A DNA stretch of 64,000 bases, taken from the NCBI GenBank assembly GCA_030844895.1, contig CM061228.1:40159963-40223962 (forward strand), read 5' to 3'. Made by a program: the position numbers and the translations under genes. Shown piece after piece: positions 1-9,445 of this stretch. The notes below the pieces were generated by a model. The model was given only the letters and a program-made list of their open reading frames with translations. It was not told the origin of the DNA and searched no databases. The first letter of the stretch is position 1, and the number at the start of each line of letters is the position of its first letter. The DNA comes from Ambrosia x helenae (lineage: Eukaryota; Streptophyta; Magnoliopsida; Asterales; Asteraceae).

Positions 1-273
1 CGGAGGAAAGTGAGGATGAAGGATCAGTCATCTCTACGGACGACGATTGATTTTATTTATTATTATTTATTTAGTTATTTATTTTGTTCCTAGTATATTA
101 TGACTTTTATTTAATCTCGTGTGACTGGGTGATCTTTTGGATTGTTTTAGAACGTTGGTATTTTATTATTGATTTAACTTTTATTTTATTATTTATACGT
201 GCGTGATTTACTAGTACACTGTGATGTACAAACGATTGTATTCTCATGGGTATAGTATATTTGTAGAACTGCG
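1..273 (+). other. G1 untranslated leader
   Basis: AT-rich non-coding stretch between the primer site (outside the window) and the candidate gag start at 274. No ORF or RNA gene is apparent in it. Confidence 0.6.
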
Positions 274-1119
274 ATGGCGGGAAGAGGTCATGGACGTGGA
301 CACATCAACCTAACACAAGCTGAGCTGACTGCACTTGTCAATGACAGGGTGGTTGCAGCCCTCGCAGCTATCCAAGCTGGTAACACCTATTTCGTCTTAT
401 TTTACTCCTTCTACGAACTCCAGCGTTAAACTCTATTACTCATATGACTCCCGTGTTTGCACGTAGGTCAACCTCCACACCACCCTCCAGCCTGCACCTA
501 CAAAACCTTCATGGACTGCAAGCCTCAAAACTTTGGGGGATCTGAAGGTGCAGTTGGACTACTTAGGTGGTTCGAAAGGGTGGAGTCATGCTTTGCTATG
601 TGCAACTGTCCACCAGCTGACCGGGTCAAATATGCCGCTGGTACACTTGAGAATGCGGCGTTATCTTGGTGGAACTCTCAGAAGCAAATACTGGGTGTGG
701 ATGTGGCAAATGCTACGCCTTGGGATGCTTTCAAGGAGATGATGAGGGAGGAGTACTGCCCTCGAGATGAAATCCAGAAGCTGGAAACTGAGTACCTGAA
801 TCTGAAAATGGTGGGGTCGGATATCGAAGCCTACACCACTAGGTCACATGAGCTAGCCACTATGTGCCCTAACTACTCAACCCCGCTCTACAAGCGAATT
901 GAACTGTACATCAAGGGTTTGGTGCCGCAGATCAAGGGCATGGTTACTGCTGCCAACTTCAACAATCTTCAGCAGGTGATTCGTATGGCACACCAGCTGA
1001 CTGACCAGAAAGTAGAGGAGGGACTACTGCCCCCTCGAGGTGCTTCATCCTCTGGCACTAACGAAAATAAGAGAAAGTGGGAGAGTGCGTCTGGCAAACC
1101 CCCGGGTAATGGTAATTAA
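274..1119 (+). pseudogene. G1 gag, with a candidate 87-nt intron and a terminal stop
   Basis: Gag encodes the capsid protein that packages element RNA in the cytoplasm. A start at 274 opens a basic, glycine-rich N-terminus in the same frame as the capsid frame beginning 467. The genomic frame between them closes at TAA 427-429. Removing 380-466 (GT...AG, 87 nt, a multiple of three) would join the two parts in frame within a Gly codon. The capsid part contains the retrotransposon gag signature region (LLRWFERVESCF, then LSWWN and FKEMMREEYCPRDE). An in-frame TAA at 1117-1119 stops the frame before the zinc knuckles, which continue in the same frame downstream. The stop may be an inactivating mutation or, less likely, a suppressible stop. 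Confidence 0.8.
380..466 (+). other. Candidate intron inside G1 gag
   Basis: The stretch begins GTAACA and ends with a pyrimidine-containing GCACGTAG. It is 87 nt long, holds the only in-frame stop between the two gag segments (427-429), and its removal keeps frame. Related gag proteins are expected to run uninterrupted through this point. Splicing is inference; a small insertion is the alternative. Confidence 0.5.
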
Positions 1120-4100
1120 CAGCAGCAGCACCCGAACAAGAAACACGACAACCACAACAACAACAACAGCAACCGTACTCAGACTCAAGGTGGATATCAC
1201 GGAAATCGGCCCAAGTGCGCTAAGTGCAACTATCACCACTCTGGGCCATGTAACAGGATTAAGTGCGATCGTTGTGGTAAGCTGGGGCATGTGCAGAAAG
1301 ACTGTAGAGTCAACCTTCAGGGTAACCCACCCCCGCAGGGTCAGCAACAGAAGGGTGGAAAGGCGTGTTACCAGTGTGGTAGCGAGAACCATTTTAAAAA
1401 GAATTGTCCCCAGCTGAACGGTAATGGAAACAATGGGGGAAATAACAACACCAACACTGGTAATAACAACAACAACAACGGAAACAACTATGGGGCGCGT
1501 GGTAGAGCATTTGTGATTGGCTCTGGGGAAGCGAGGAATGATAACAACGTCGTGACGGGTACGTGTTCCTTGAACGACACTCTCGCTTCTGTTTTATATG
1601 ATACTGGTGCAGACTATAGTTTTGTGTCATCAAAACTTAGCAGACAACTAGGGATAGTTCCTACATTACTCGAGACCCCGTACTCTATAGAACTGGCTGA
1701 TGGGAAGCCTGTTGAGGTAACCCACATTCTTCGTGACTGTAGGCTCGAACTAGATGGACATTTGTTTGCCATCGACCTTTTACCTATCACCCTAGGAAGC
1801 TTCGATCTTGTGGTTGGCATGAACTGGTTGTCCAAGCACCACGCCGAAATTCTCTGCAAGGAGAAAGTTGTTCGTATTCCCCTCCCCAGTGGGGAACTAT
1901 TGTCTGTCCAGGGTGATCGCGGTGGTGCCATGGTGGGCATCATCTCTTACTTGAAGGCCCAGAAGTGCATACGGAAGGGCTATCCAGCCATATTGGCTAA
2001 CATTTCTGACACTCGAGCCGAAGTCGAAACAAAAATCGAGGACATCCCGGTGGTTCGAGATTTTCCAGATGTATTCCCAGAGGAGCTGCCAGGGCTTCCA
2101 CCGGTTCGCCAAGTGGAGTTCCAAATTGACCTTGCACCAGGCGCCGCCCCAGTTGCGCGTGCACCATACCGCCTTGCACCAGGCGAACTTCAAGAACTAT
2201 CTACCCAACTCCAAGAGCTATTGGATAGAGGTTTCATCCGACCTAGCTCTTCACCGTGGGGAGCCCCAGTCTTATTCGTGAAGAAGAAGGATGGGAGTTT
2301 CCGTATGTGCATCGATTATCGGGAATTAAATAAGGTGACAATTAAAAATCGCTACCCTTTACCTCGCATAGATGATCTATTCGACCAACTTCAGGGGTCG
2401 AGTTTTTATTCCAAGATTGACTTAAGGTCGGGGTATCACCAACTGAGAGTCCGAGAGGAGGATGTGCCAAAGACAGCTTTTCGAACTCGTTATGGGCACT
2501 ATGAATTTTTGGTAATGCCCTTCGGGCTGACCAATGCACCAGCTGTGTTCATGGACCTCATGAACCGGGTGTGCAAACCCTATCTAGACAAATTTGTCAT
2601 AGTGTTCATAGACGATATTCTGATCTATTCCAAGAGTAGGGAAGAGCACGAGCAACACCTACGACTGATCTTGGAACTTCTGAAAAGTGAGCAGCTATAT
2701 GCAAAATTCTCCAAGTGCGACTTCTGGATTCGTGAGGTCCAATTCTTGGGTCATGTGGTGAACGAGGCAGGAATACAGGTCGATCCCGCTAAGATTGATG
2801 CGATTAAAAGATGGGAGGCCCCTAAGACTCCCACGGAGGTTCGACAATTCCTTGGCCTTGCAGGTTATTATCGCAGATTCATACAGGGATTCTCAAAAAT
2901 CGCTCAACCCCTAACTGCTTTGACACAGAAGGGGATTATCTACAAGTGGGAAGATGCCCAAGAAGCTGCTTTTCAATTACTAAAAACTAAACTTTGCAGT
3001 GCTCCAATATTATCACTACCTGAGGGTACGGAGGACTTTGTGGTGTACTGTGATGCATCTATCCAAGGGCTAGGGTGTGTCTTGATGCAACGCGAGAAGG
3101 TGATCGCTTATGCTTCACGACAACTAAAAGTTCACGAGAAGAATTATCCCACTCACGACTTGGAACTGGGAGCGGTTGTCTTCGCTCTCAAAATTTGGAG
3201 ACACTACCTCTACGGAACGAAGTGCACAATCTTCACAGATCATAAGAGTCTTCAGCACATATTTGATCAGAAGGTCCTAAACATACGGCAACGACGATGG
3301 GTCGAACTCTTGAATGATTATGACTGTGCTATCAAGTACCATCCAGGGAAAGCTAACGTAGTAGCTGATGCCCTGAGCCGTAAGGAAACGAAACCCAAAC
3401 GTGTGCGAGCCTTACAGCTTACCATACACTCTAATCTGCCTGATAAAATACGTGAAGCCCAAGGCGAGGCCTTGAAAAAGGAAAACATCGGGTTGGAAAC
3501 ATTGCATGGTGCTGACAAACTCCTGGAACTGAAGTCGGATGGGCTTCAGTACTTTATGGATCGAGTCTGGATTCCACGTTCAGGGGATCTTAGACAACTA
3601 GTGCTCGATGAGGCTCACACATCTCGTTATTCGGTACATCCCGGTTCGGACAAAATGTACCAGGACCTCAAAACTCTCTACTGGTGGCCAAACATGAAAG
3701 CAGAGATAGCCACTTATGTTAGTAAGTGCTTGACTTGTGCGAAGGTTAAGATTGAATATCAGAAACCTTCAGGCCTACTTCAACAACCAGAGATTCCGAT
3801 GTGGAAATGGGATGGGATTTCCATGGACTTCATTACGAAGCTTCCGAGAACAACAGCGGGCCATAACATGATTTGGGTTATCGTGGACCGCTTAACCAAA
3901 TCGGCCCACTTCCTGGCAATAAAAGAAACGGACTCGTTAGAGAAGCTGGCGAACCTATATATCAAGGAGATAGTCTCTAGGCATGGGGTGCCTACTTCCA
4001 TTATATCTGATCGCGATGGGCGATTCACTTCTCGATTCTGGACTACTCTCCAAGATGCTCTAGGTACTCGTCTCGATATGAGCACAGCCTATCACCCACA

Positions 4101-4917
4101 GACGGATGGACAAAGTGAACGTACCATCCAAACATTAGAGGATCTGCTACGAGCATGCGTGGTGGACTTTGGTAATAACTGGGACAAGCACTTTCCCTTA
4201 ATCGAGTTCTCTTATAACAATAGTTACCACACCTCGATTCAGTGTGCGCCTTTTGAGGCACTTTATGGGCGCAAGTGTAGGTCTCCTATCTGTTGGACTG
4301 AGGTTGGGGATAGCCAACTAACAGGTCCCGAACTCGTGCACGAAACCTCTGAGAAGATAGTGCAAATCAGAAACAGAATGGCTGCTGCTCGTGATCGACA
4401 GAAAAGCTACGCGGACAAACGTAGAAAACCTTTGGAGTTCCAGGTTGGGGACAAGGTTTTGTTAAAGGTGTCACCTTGGAAAGGAGTGATACGCTTTGGG
4501 AAACGAGGGAAGTTGAATCCCCGTTATGTTGGACCTTTCGAGATTGTTAAAAGGATTGGTCCGGTAGCTTATCAGCTGAATTTACCAGACGAACTCAGTG
4601 GAGTGCATAATGTATTCCACGTCTCAAACTTGAAGAAATGCTTATCCGATACGACACTGGTAGTGCCGCTGGAGGAGATCCAGGTGGACGACCAGCTACG
4701 GTTCGTGGAAGAACCAATGGAGATTCTTGAGCAGGGCGTCAAGAAACTCAGGCAAAGCACTATACCTATCGTGAAGGTACGGTGGAATTCCCGTCTAGGA
4801 CCGGAATACACGTGGGAGCGCAGAGATCAGATGCGGCTCAAATATCCACACCTCTTTTCTGAACCTGAACCTGTGCATAGATCAAATGCCGAACATAAAG
4901 CAGCTCGCTCAAAGTGA
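1120..4917 (+). CDS. G1 zinc knuckles and pol: protease-RT-RNase H-integrase-chromodomain
   Basis: One open frame of about 1265 codons, continuing the gag frame after the TAA; its first ATG is at 1291. Two CCHC knuckles come first (1267-1308 and 1366-1407). Positions below count from the ATG at 1291. Protease has DTGA at residue 104. Reverse transcriptase has FIDD at 439-442. RNase H has its first Asp at 588 (YCDAS). The integrase zinc region begins at His 776, and the catalytic triad is D846, D907 and E943, with 35 residues between the last two. The C-terminus (about 1130-1190) resembles a chromodomain (IVKVRWNS, TWERR). All catalytic residues are intact. The products copy element RNA into DNA and insert it; the chromodomain probably steers insertion to heterochromatin. 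Confidence 0.93.
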   Translation, partial: QQQHPNKKHDNHNNNNSNRTQTQGGYHGNRPKCAKCNYHHSGPCNRIKCDRCGKLGHVQKDCRVNLQGNPPPQGQQQKGGKACYQCGSENHFKKNCPQLNGNGNNGGNNNTNTGNNNNNNGNNYGARGRAFVIGSGEARNDNNVVTGTCSLNDTLASVLYDTGADYSFVSSKLSRQLGIVPTLLETPYSIELADGKPVEVTHILRDCRLELDGHLFAIDLLPITLGSFDLVVGMNWLSKHHAEILCKEKVVRIPLPSGELLSVQGDRGGAMVGIISYLKAQKCIRKGYPAILANISDTRAEVETKIEDIPVVRDFPDVFPEELPGLPPVRQVEFQIDLAPGAAPVARAPYRLAPGELQELSTQLQELLDRGFIRPSSSPWGAPVLFVKKKDGSFRMCIDYRELNKVTIKNRYPLPRIDDLFDQLQGSSFYSKIDLRSGYHQLRVREEDVPKTAFRTRYGHYEFLVMPFGLTNAPAVFMDLMNRVCKPYLDKFVIVFIDDILIYSKSREEHEQHLRLILELLKSEQLYAKFSKCDFWIREVQFLGHVVNEAGIQVDPAKIDAIKRWEAPKTPTEVRQFLGLAGYYRRFIQGFSKIAQPLTALTQKGIIYKWEDAQEAAFQLLKTKLCSAPILSLPEGTEDFVVYCDASIQGLGCVLMQREKVIAYASRQLKVHEKNYPTHDLELGAVVFALKIWRHYLYGTKCTIFTDHKSLQHIFDQKVLNIRQRRWVELLNDYDCAIKYHPGKANVVADALSRKETKPKRVRALQLTIHSNLPDKIREAQGEALKKENIGLETLHGADKLLELKSDGLQYFMDRVWIPRSGDLRQLVLDEAHTSRYSVHPGSDKMYQDLKTLYWWPNMKAEIATYVSKCLTCAKVKIEYQKPSGLLQQPEIPMWKWDGISMDFITKLPRTTAGHNMIWVIVDRLTKSAHFLAIKETDSLEKLANLYIKEIVSRHGVPTSIISDRDGRFTSRFWTTLQDALGTRLDMSTAYHPQTDGQSERTIQTLEDLLRACVVDFGNNWDKHFPLIEFSYNNSYHTSIQCAPFEALYGRKCRSPICWTEVGDSQLTGPELVHETSEKIVQIRNRMAAARDRQKSYADKRRKPLEFQVGDKVLLKVSPWKGVIRFGKRGKLNPRYVGPFEIVKRIGPVAYQLNLPDELSGVHNVFHVSNLKKCLSDTTLVVPLEEIQVDDQLRFVEEPMEILEQGVKKLRQSTIPIVKVRWNSRLGPEYTWERRDQMRLKYPHLFSEPEPVHRSNAEHKAARSK

Positions 4918-5044
4918 ATTTCGGGGCGAAATTCCTTTCAACTTGGGGATGATGTGACATCCGGAAACCAAGCATACATTTTTAGCTGGCTTTACTGTTT
5001 ACTTGCTGAATTTCGGGACGAAATTCTTTTCAACTTGGGGATGA
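4918..5044 (+). repeat. G1 polypurine tract region with a duplicated LTR junction
   Basis: A stretch of about 38 bp (TTTCGGGRCGAAATTC, then AACTTGGGGATGATGTGA) occurs twice, at about 4919-4957 and 5009-5049. Each copy ends in a purine-rich tract followed by TGTGA, the usual LTR start. Only the second leads into the full LTR; the first is followed by about 50 bp of unrelated sequence. It may be a remnant of a misplaced plus-strand priming event. Confidence 0.6.
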
Positions 5045-5393
5045 TGTGATACCCCGAAAATTCAGGTTCTCACTTTAACTAAACTCTAGTTACATTTCCT
5101 TGCATTATACTTAACTAGGGTTAGTTAGATAAGACATACGTGCATGGTTGTGAGTCAATGTGTGATTGCATGATTAGTGAACCTCGGACGTTGGTGAAAA
5201 ACAAACTTATGTGAAAACCATACGTGATTATGTGAACCTAAACCGAACACGTTAATAGAAATCATTAAAAGTGGAGCATGAGGTTGATTAGGGTCTTAAT
5301 GCATGGGGTTACACTTGTTACGGTCCGAAATAACGAAAACGTCAAAGGATAACGCGTCGGGAGACGAAACGAGGCAAGAGCGCGCCACCCGGT

Positions 5394-5431
5394 CCTGTGA
5401 GCGGCCGCTCACAGGCACCGAGCGGCCGCTC
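5394..5431. promoter_or_regulatory. Two GC-rich palindromes upstream of the G1 TATA box
   Basis: A perfect 22-bp palindrome (5394-5415) contains the core GAGCGGCCGCTC. The same 12-bp core recurs at 5420-5431, 26 bp further on. They sit about 50-70 bp upstream of the TATA-like box at 5466 in the LTR promoter, a typical place for factor binding. Function is inferred. Confidence 0.55.
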
Positions 5432-5465
5432 AATGAGATCTGACGGGTCTTAACCGCCTCAAACC

Positions 5466-5473
5466 TATATTTA
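5466..5473 (+). promoter_or_regulatory. TATA-like box of the G1 LTR
   Basis: TATATTTA lies inside the LTR, downstream of the GC-rich palindromes and upstream of a CT-rich stretch. It is the best candidate for the Pol II promoter of the element. Confidence 0.5.
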
Positions 5474-6988
5474 AGCATCCTAAACTCCCATGCAACCCCC
5501 ATACTCAACCCTAATCGCCCCCTTACTGCCCCACACGAATATTTCACTCAAACAACCTCTGCTAAGGCTCAAGATCATCAATTGGGAGGCTCCAAGGCGC
5601 GTGATTGATCGATTGAGAGAGCTAAGGGTATATCTTACGATTTCTTATGCTTCTATCTTGTGTTTTCATTAATAAAAATCATATAATAAGTTTTTCCAGG
5701 TCTGAATGAGTTTATAAAACATTAAAGCATGAATCTTTTTGAAGATTAAATGGATTAAATATACTCATAAACGCTTAGTAACATCGTAGGATACTTGTGA
5801 TTACTTGAGGTCTTAGGTGGTCTAAAATTGACATATAACGGAAGTACACATGTTTATGACACATACGGGCTGTAGAAACTAATTTTAACCAACTCATTCA
5901 CCAACGAGTCCGTAGGGTTTACTATTGCATGTAGAATCACTAGGCGTCGCATACACACTTTTGAATATTTAAAACGCCTTGGACAAACGAGTTATATGGT
6001 GTAATGATGTTACGCCTATACTCACGTAGTGACACTGTTATTAGGGTGTCGGTAGCATATAATATTTGCTGTTCGGATTCTTTGCTTACGCGATAAGGTG
6101 AGTTTCACTACTTTTTCTCAAAGCATGCGTCTCGGGTTGAGACCACATTGGTAACGTTTTCTAGTCTATCTTGAGATAACTTTCTTTTACACATCCCGGG
6201 TTTGGGGTGCATGGTTCACGTGGTGAATCTATTTTTACTAATTCATGTATATGTCCTTGATGAACTAAACCAAACACATCTTTTAAGTCCTTCAAAATAC
6301 CGAATCAATTGCCGGTTGGGCAAGCGGGTTAATTAGTTGATAGCGCTATTAGGTCTAACAAACCTCACATCGTGCTGGGAGTACGGATGTGAACTATTAG
6401 CTTCAAACATAATCATTGTCGATGGACAATGATGCAAGGCAACTTTATCCCGGTTATGGGAACTTGTTCATTAGTAGTTCGGTATTCGCCGGTTTTAGTT
6501 ATCATGAGTGGGCTAGCTACCCCTGACATTTGAATTAGCTATTGTTTACAGGGTCTGAGGGACCAACGTTGTACACTTGACTTTTGGGGTTTTGAGAACC
6601 TACGTTATTATTTACATCGCTTACTTATATAGTGAACTCACCGACTTTATGTTGACACATTTTAGCATGCTTTGCAGGTCCTTAGGTACGGAGCACGTTT
6701 TAGGGCATGCATCATTCGTGTCTTGGGTTATGGATATTTATTATTTCGTACTTATTAACTTTGGTTTTGGGCGCGTTGTCTTGCGCAGACTTTTGCAAAT
6801 GTTTTACTTGGTTTTACGCTTCCGCATTACTTTAAATTGCTTGGTTAAACTTTGAAACTTTTTCTTAAAAACGAACTAAATGGTTTGGGCATTTAGAGTC
6901 GTTCATGATACTTATGGCTATGGGTCCTGGTTTGTCATGCACCTCGCGGTAAAACTCCGCAGTGGAAATTTGAGGGTGTGACAATACC

Positions 6989-8516
6989 AACCTTCAAACT
7001 ATCAACTCACTCTCCAAACAAAGCCTTGTCAGAGGTTTACCATCAAAAGAATTCAAATGTGATGAGCATTGTGTTTCCTGTTTAAAAGGAAAACAACATA
7101 AAAGCTCTTATAAATCCATTGATGAGTCCAAAACAAGTCAATGTCTACAATTGTTGCACATGGACTTGTTTGGCCCAGTTAAAATCATGAGTCTAAGAAG
7201 AAAAAGATTTTGTCTTGTCATAGTTGATGATTTTTCTAGGTTTACATGGACTTACTTTTTACACTCTAAGGATGAGACTGCAGGTATTTTGAAGGACTTT
7301 GTCACCAAAGTTGAAAAAAATATGACTTGCCAGTAAAATTCTATAGAAGTGACAATGGAACAGAGTTTAAAAATAAGGAGTTGGATGAATTCTGTGTGTC
7401 AAAAGGGATTGTGAGGCAGTACAGCATCCCAAAAACACCGGAGCAAAATGGGGTGGTTGAGAGGAAAATAGAACTCTTATTGAAGCTGCAAGAGCCATGC
7501 TAGCAGATTCTGGTTTGCCACTGTCCTTCTGGGCAGAAGCTGTAAACACTGCTTACTATGTTCAAAACAGAGTTTTGATCAACTCAAGACATCAAAAGAC
7601 TGCTTATGAAATTTTGTTCAAAATGAAACCATTAATCTCATTTTTTCAAAATCTTTGGCTGCCCATGTTTCATTTTAAATCTTAAAGATTCCATTTCAAA
7701 ATTTGCAGCCAAAGTAGATTGTGGATATTTTCTGGGATATTCTTCTACTACCAAGGCCTATAAAGTGTTTAACACAAGGACCATGACAATAGAAGAAACT
7801 CTGAATGTAAAGTTCAATGAACTTTCATCCCTAAAAATCCCAGCAAATCCTGTTGAGTTGTTTGATTTAGATAAATTCAAATTTGAAGATATTACTATTA
7901 AAACTAACAATGCAGGTACTCCACAATCTCCACAACAAGATTACAGAACAGATGTTGTGATTCCAAGTCAATATAAAGTCTATTCTGCATCAGAGAAAGC
8001 AGTTGGTCAAAACAACTGTCAAAACTCTGTCACAGCTGAGTCAACCACTGTTACCGTTGGTCAGTCTTACCCTCAAACCACTGCTTCACCCTTTACATCC
8101 ACTGCTCAATCATCTGTTGACAAAAGTCAAACATCTGTTGACAAAATTCAGTCCAGTTTTACACCACTTGGACCCATTCCCCCACCTCCATTTCAAACAT
8201 CTGTTGGCACTACAGAAGTGCAAACAGATGTTACATCAACAGAGTCACCAAACCTCTGTCCTTCACCACAAAATGCCATCATACCATATCAAGGAGATCT
8301 AATCTACCTAAGAGCTCATCCACCAGATCAAATCATTGGCAACAAAAGAGAATGTGTGCTAACAAGAAGCCAATCCTCAAATATCTGTCTTTTTGCAGGT
8401 TTTCTATCTCTCACACAACCTGTCAAGTACCAAGAGGCACTAAAAGACAATAGTTGGGTAGAAGCTATGCAGGAAGAGCTCCTCCAGTTTAAAAGACAAC
8501 AAGTATGGGAACTTGT
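6989..8516 (+). pseudogene. Sirevirus A integrase and linker to RT (broken)
   Basis: From 6989 to 7336 one frame holds the zinc-binding region (CDEHCVSC), a GKQHKSS motif and the first catalytic Asp (LLHMDLFGP). The frame shifts near an A-run at about 7315 and continues with the second Asp and Glu motifs (RSDNGTEF, then PEQNGVVERK). It shifts again near 7470 and after about 7665. The part 7765-8516 is the integrase C-terminal linker, rich in Ser, Thr, Pro and Gln, and ends at the start of RT (KQQVWELV), where G2 is inserted. At least three frame changes are present, so no functional integrase is made. Confidence 0.85.
8512..8516. repeat. G2 left target duplication CTTGT
   Basis: CTTGT immediately precedes the G2 LTR start and is repeated at 18192-18196 immediately after the G2 LTR end. 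This is the 5-bp duplication typical of Ty3/gypsy integration. Confidence 0.95.
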
Positions 8517-8675
8517 TGTAACATTACGCATTTAAAACTTGTACGTACACGTTCGTCATTAATAAAAACGTCAAGTTTTATCTTATACGTTGCATTTATT
8601 ATTTTTGTCGCATTTGTGGAACCCTAATACTATATATATATAGATTATATATGTTATAACATTGAAAATATCATC

Positions 8676-8758
8676 AAAAAAATAATTGTCTTGGCCGGGA
8701 TTCGAACCCGCGCCAAGACCGGCCCAAACCAACACCACACACTTAACCAGCTGGGCTG
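8676..8758 (-). promoter_or_regulatory. tRNA-like Pol III module, leftward, in G2 5' LTR
   Basis: On the - strand there is an A-box-like CAGCCCAGCTGG (8758-8747; one mismatch to TRGCNNAGYNGG), then a B box GGTTCGAATCC about 50 nt downstream (at 8708-8698) and a run of seven T (8682-8676). These are the internal promoter and terminator parts of a tRNA gene. No convincing acceptor stem is seen, so it is tRNA-like and not a functional tRNA gene. The 3' LTR has the same module at 15855-15949. Confidence 0.6.
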
Positions 8759-9034
8759 GCTTCCAACTTGTAATAAACCCGGATGCATTATAATTATATA
8801 CGCATTTAAAACCTTCACAGTTGACAAAGAAAGTCAACTGTGGGTTAGCGTGTGATTCAATCCAAGGAATTAACTCATGATTGATCTTTATATGGTAAAT
8901 TCAATTGATTACCGGCCTTGTATTGCACGATTACACGTCAATTAACAACAGATCGTTGACTAATTTTGAATTATACGTGTATGATATTAAACCTAGGTCA
9001 AACCTTCCAATTAACCAAACCCACTGATCCTCCC

Positions 9035-9041
9035 TATAAAT
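9035..9041 (+). promoter_or_regulatory. TATA box of G2 5' LTR
   Basis: CCTATAAATTG is followed by a CT-rich stretch (CTCACACCTCTCTCTC), a common arrangement in plant Pol II promoters. The same box is at 16226-16232 in the 3' LTR and, in element C, near 43339. Confidence 0.7.
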
Positions 9042-9370
9042 TGATCACCTACGATCATTCACAACTCGCTCACACCTCTCTCTCAACCTCCAATTCTTCT
9101 GAAACTCTCTGATTTGTGCTACACGATCAAAACAGTTGACTTTATCTTTGACCCGGCAATTATACTCGAATCATCACTGTGAGTTCTTGTTCTTTTGTGG
9201 GTTTATTTAGTCGGCGATCATACAACATAAACCCTAACTTTAATCGGGTTCATAATGTCTGATTTGTCCAATTGTTAAATCTAGGGTTCGTAATTTTGAT
9301 TTGGGGATAAACTCTGATTCGCGTAATGTATTTATTTAATTTTGATCAGGGAATATCACAACCACTGGCC

Positions 9371-9445
9371 TAGGCCAAGTGGTTGTGACCAGGGCTCGCT
9401 ACACAAGGTACCCGGGTTCGAGTCCCGGCTACTGCCCCCTTTTTT
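9371..9445 (+). promoter_or_regulatory. tRNA-like Pol III module, rightward, in G2 5' LTR
   Basis: A-box-like TAGGCCAAGTGG (9371-9382; one mismatch to TRGYNNARNNGG) is followed 44 nt later by B box GGTTCGAGTCC (9415-9425). The B box lies in a perfect 5-bp T stem (CCGGG/CCCGG) with a 7-nt loop. A run of six T follows at 9440-9445. The spacing is that of a tRNA gene. It lies downstream of the TATA box, so it is also present in the element's own RNA leader. Confidence 0.65.

Larger units (their letters stand above)
1..6983 (+). mobile_element. G1: Ty3/gypsy chromovirus, 5' end outside window
   Basis: The window opens in the untranslated leader of this element; its 5' LTR and primer site lie to the left. 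In order it has leader, gag, protease, reverse transcriptase, RNase H, integrase, a C-terminal chromodomain-like segment and a 3' LTR. This order and the chromodomain place it in the chromovirus branch, probably the Tekay/Del lineage. It lies inside the integrase region of Sirevirus A: copia sequence resumes at 6989 straight after the LTR end and a presumed 5-bp target duplication (ATACC, 6984-6988). The left duplication is not visible. Gag carries one in-frame stop, so this copy may not be autonomous. Confidence 0.93.
5045..6983 (+). repeat. G1 3' LTR
   Basis: Starts TGTGATACCCC and ends GGGTGTGACA, so it has TG...CA ends and short inverted termini; length 1939 bp. Contents in order: GC-rich palindromes (5394-5431), a TATA-like box at 5466, a donor-like AAGGTGAGT at 6095-6103 and an acceptor-like TTTGCAGGT ending near 6679. 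An LTR of the same family, in reverse, forms the solo LTR at 42290-51526. Confidence 0.88.

Noticed and set aside
8697..8760. A genuine tRNA gene
   Set aside because: A and B boxes are good, but I can form no convincing acceptor stem or anticodon arm. Called tRNA-like only.
8583..8837. Minus-strand ORF, also at 15774-16028
   Set aside because: It is an open stretch in both G2 LTRs that overlaps the tRNA-like module. It has no domain and owes its duplication to the LTRs.
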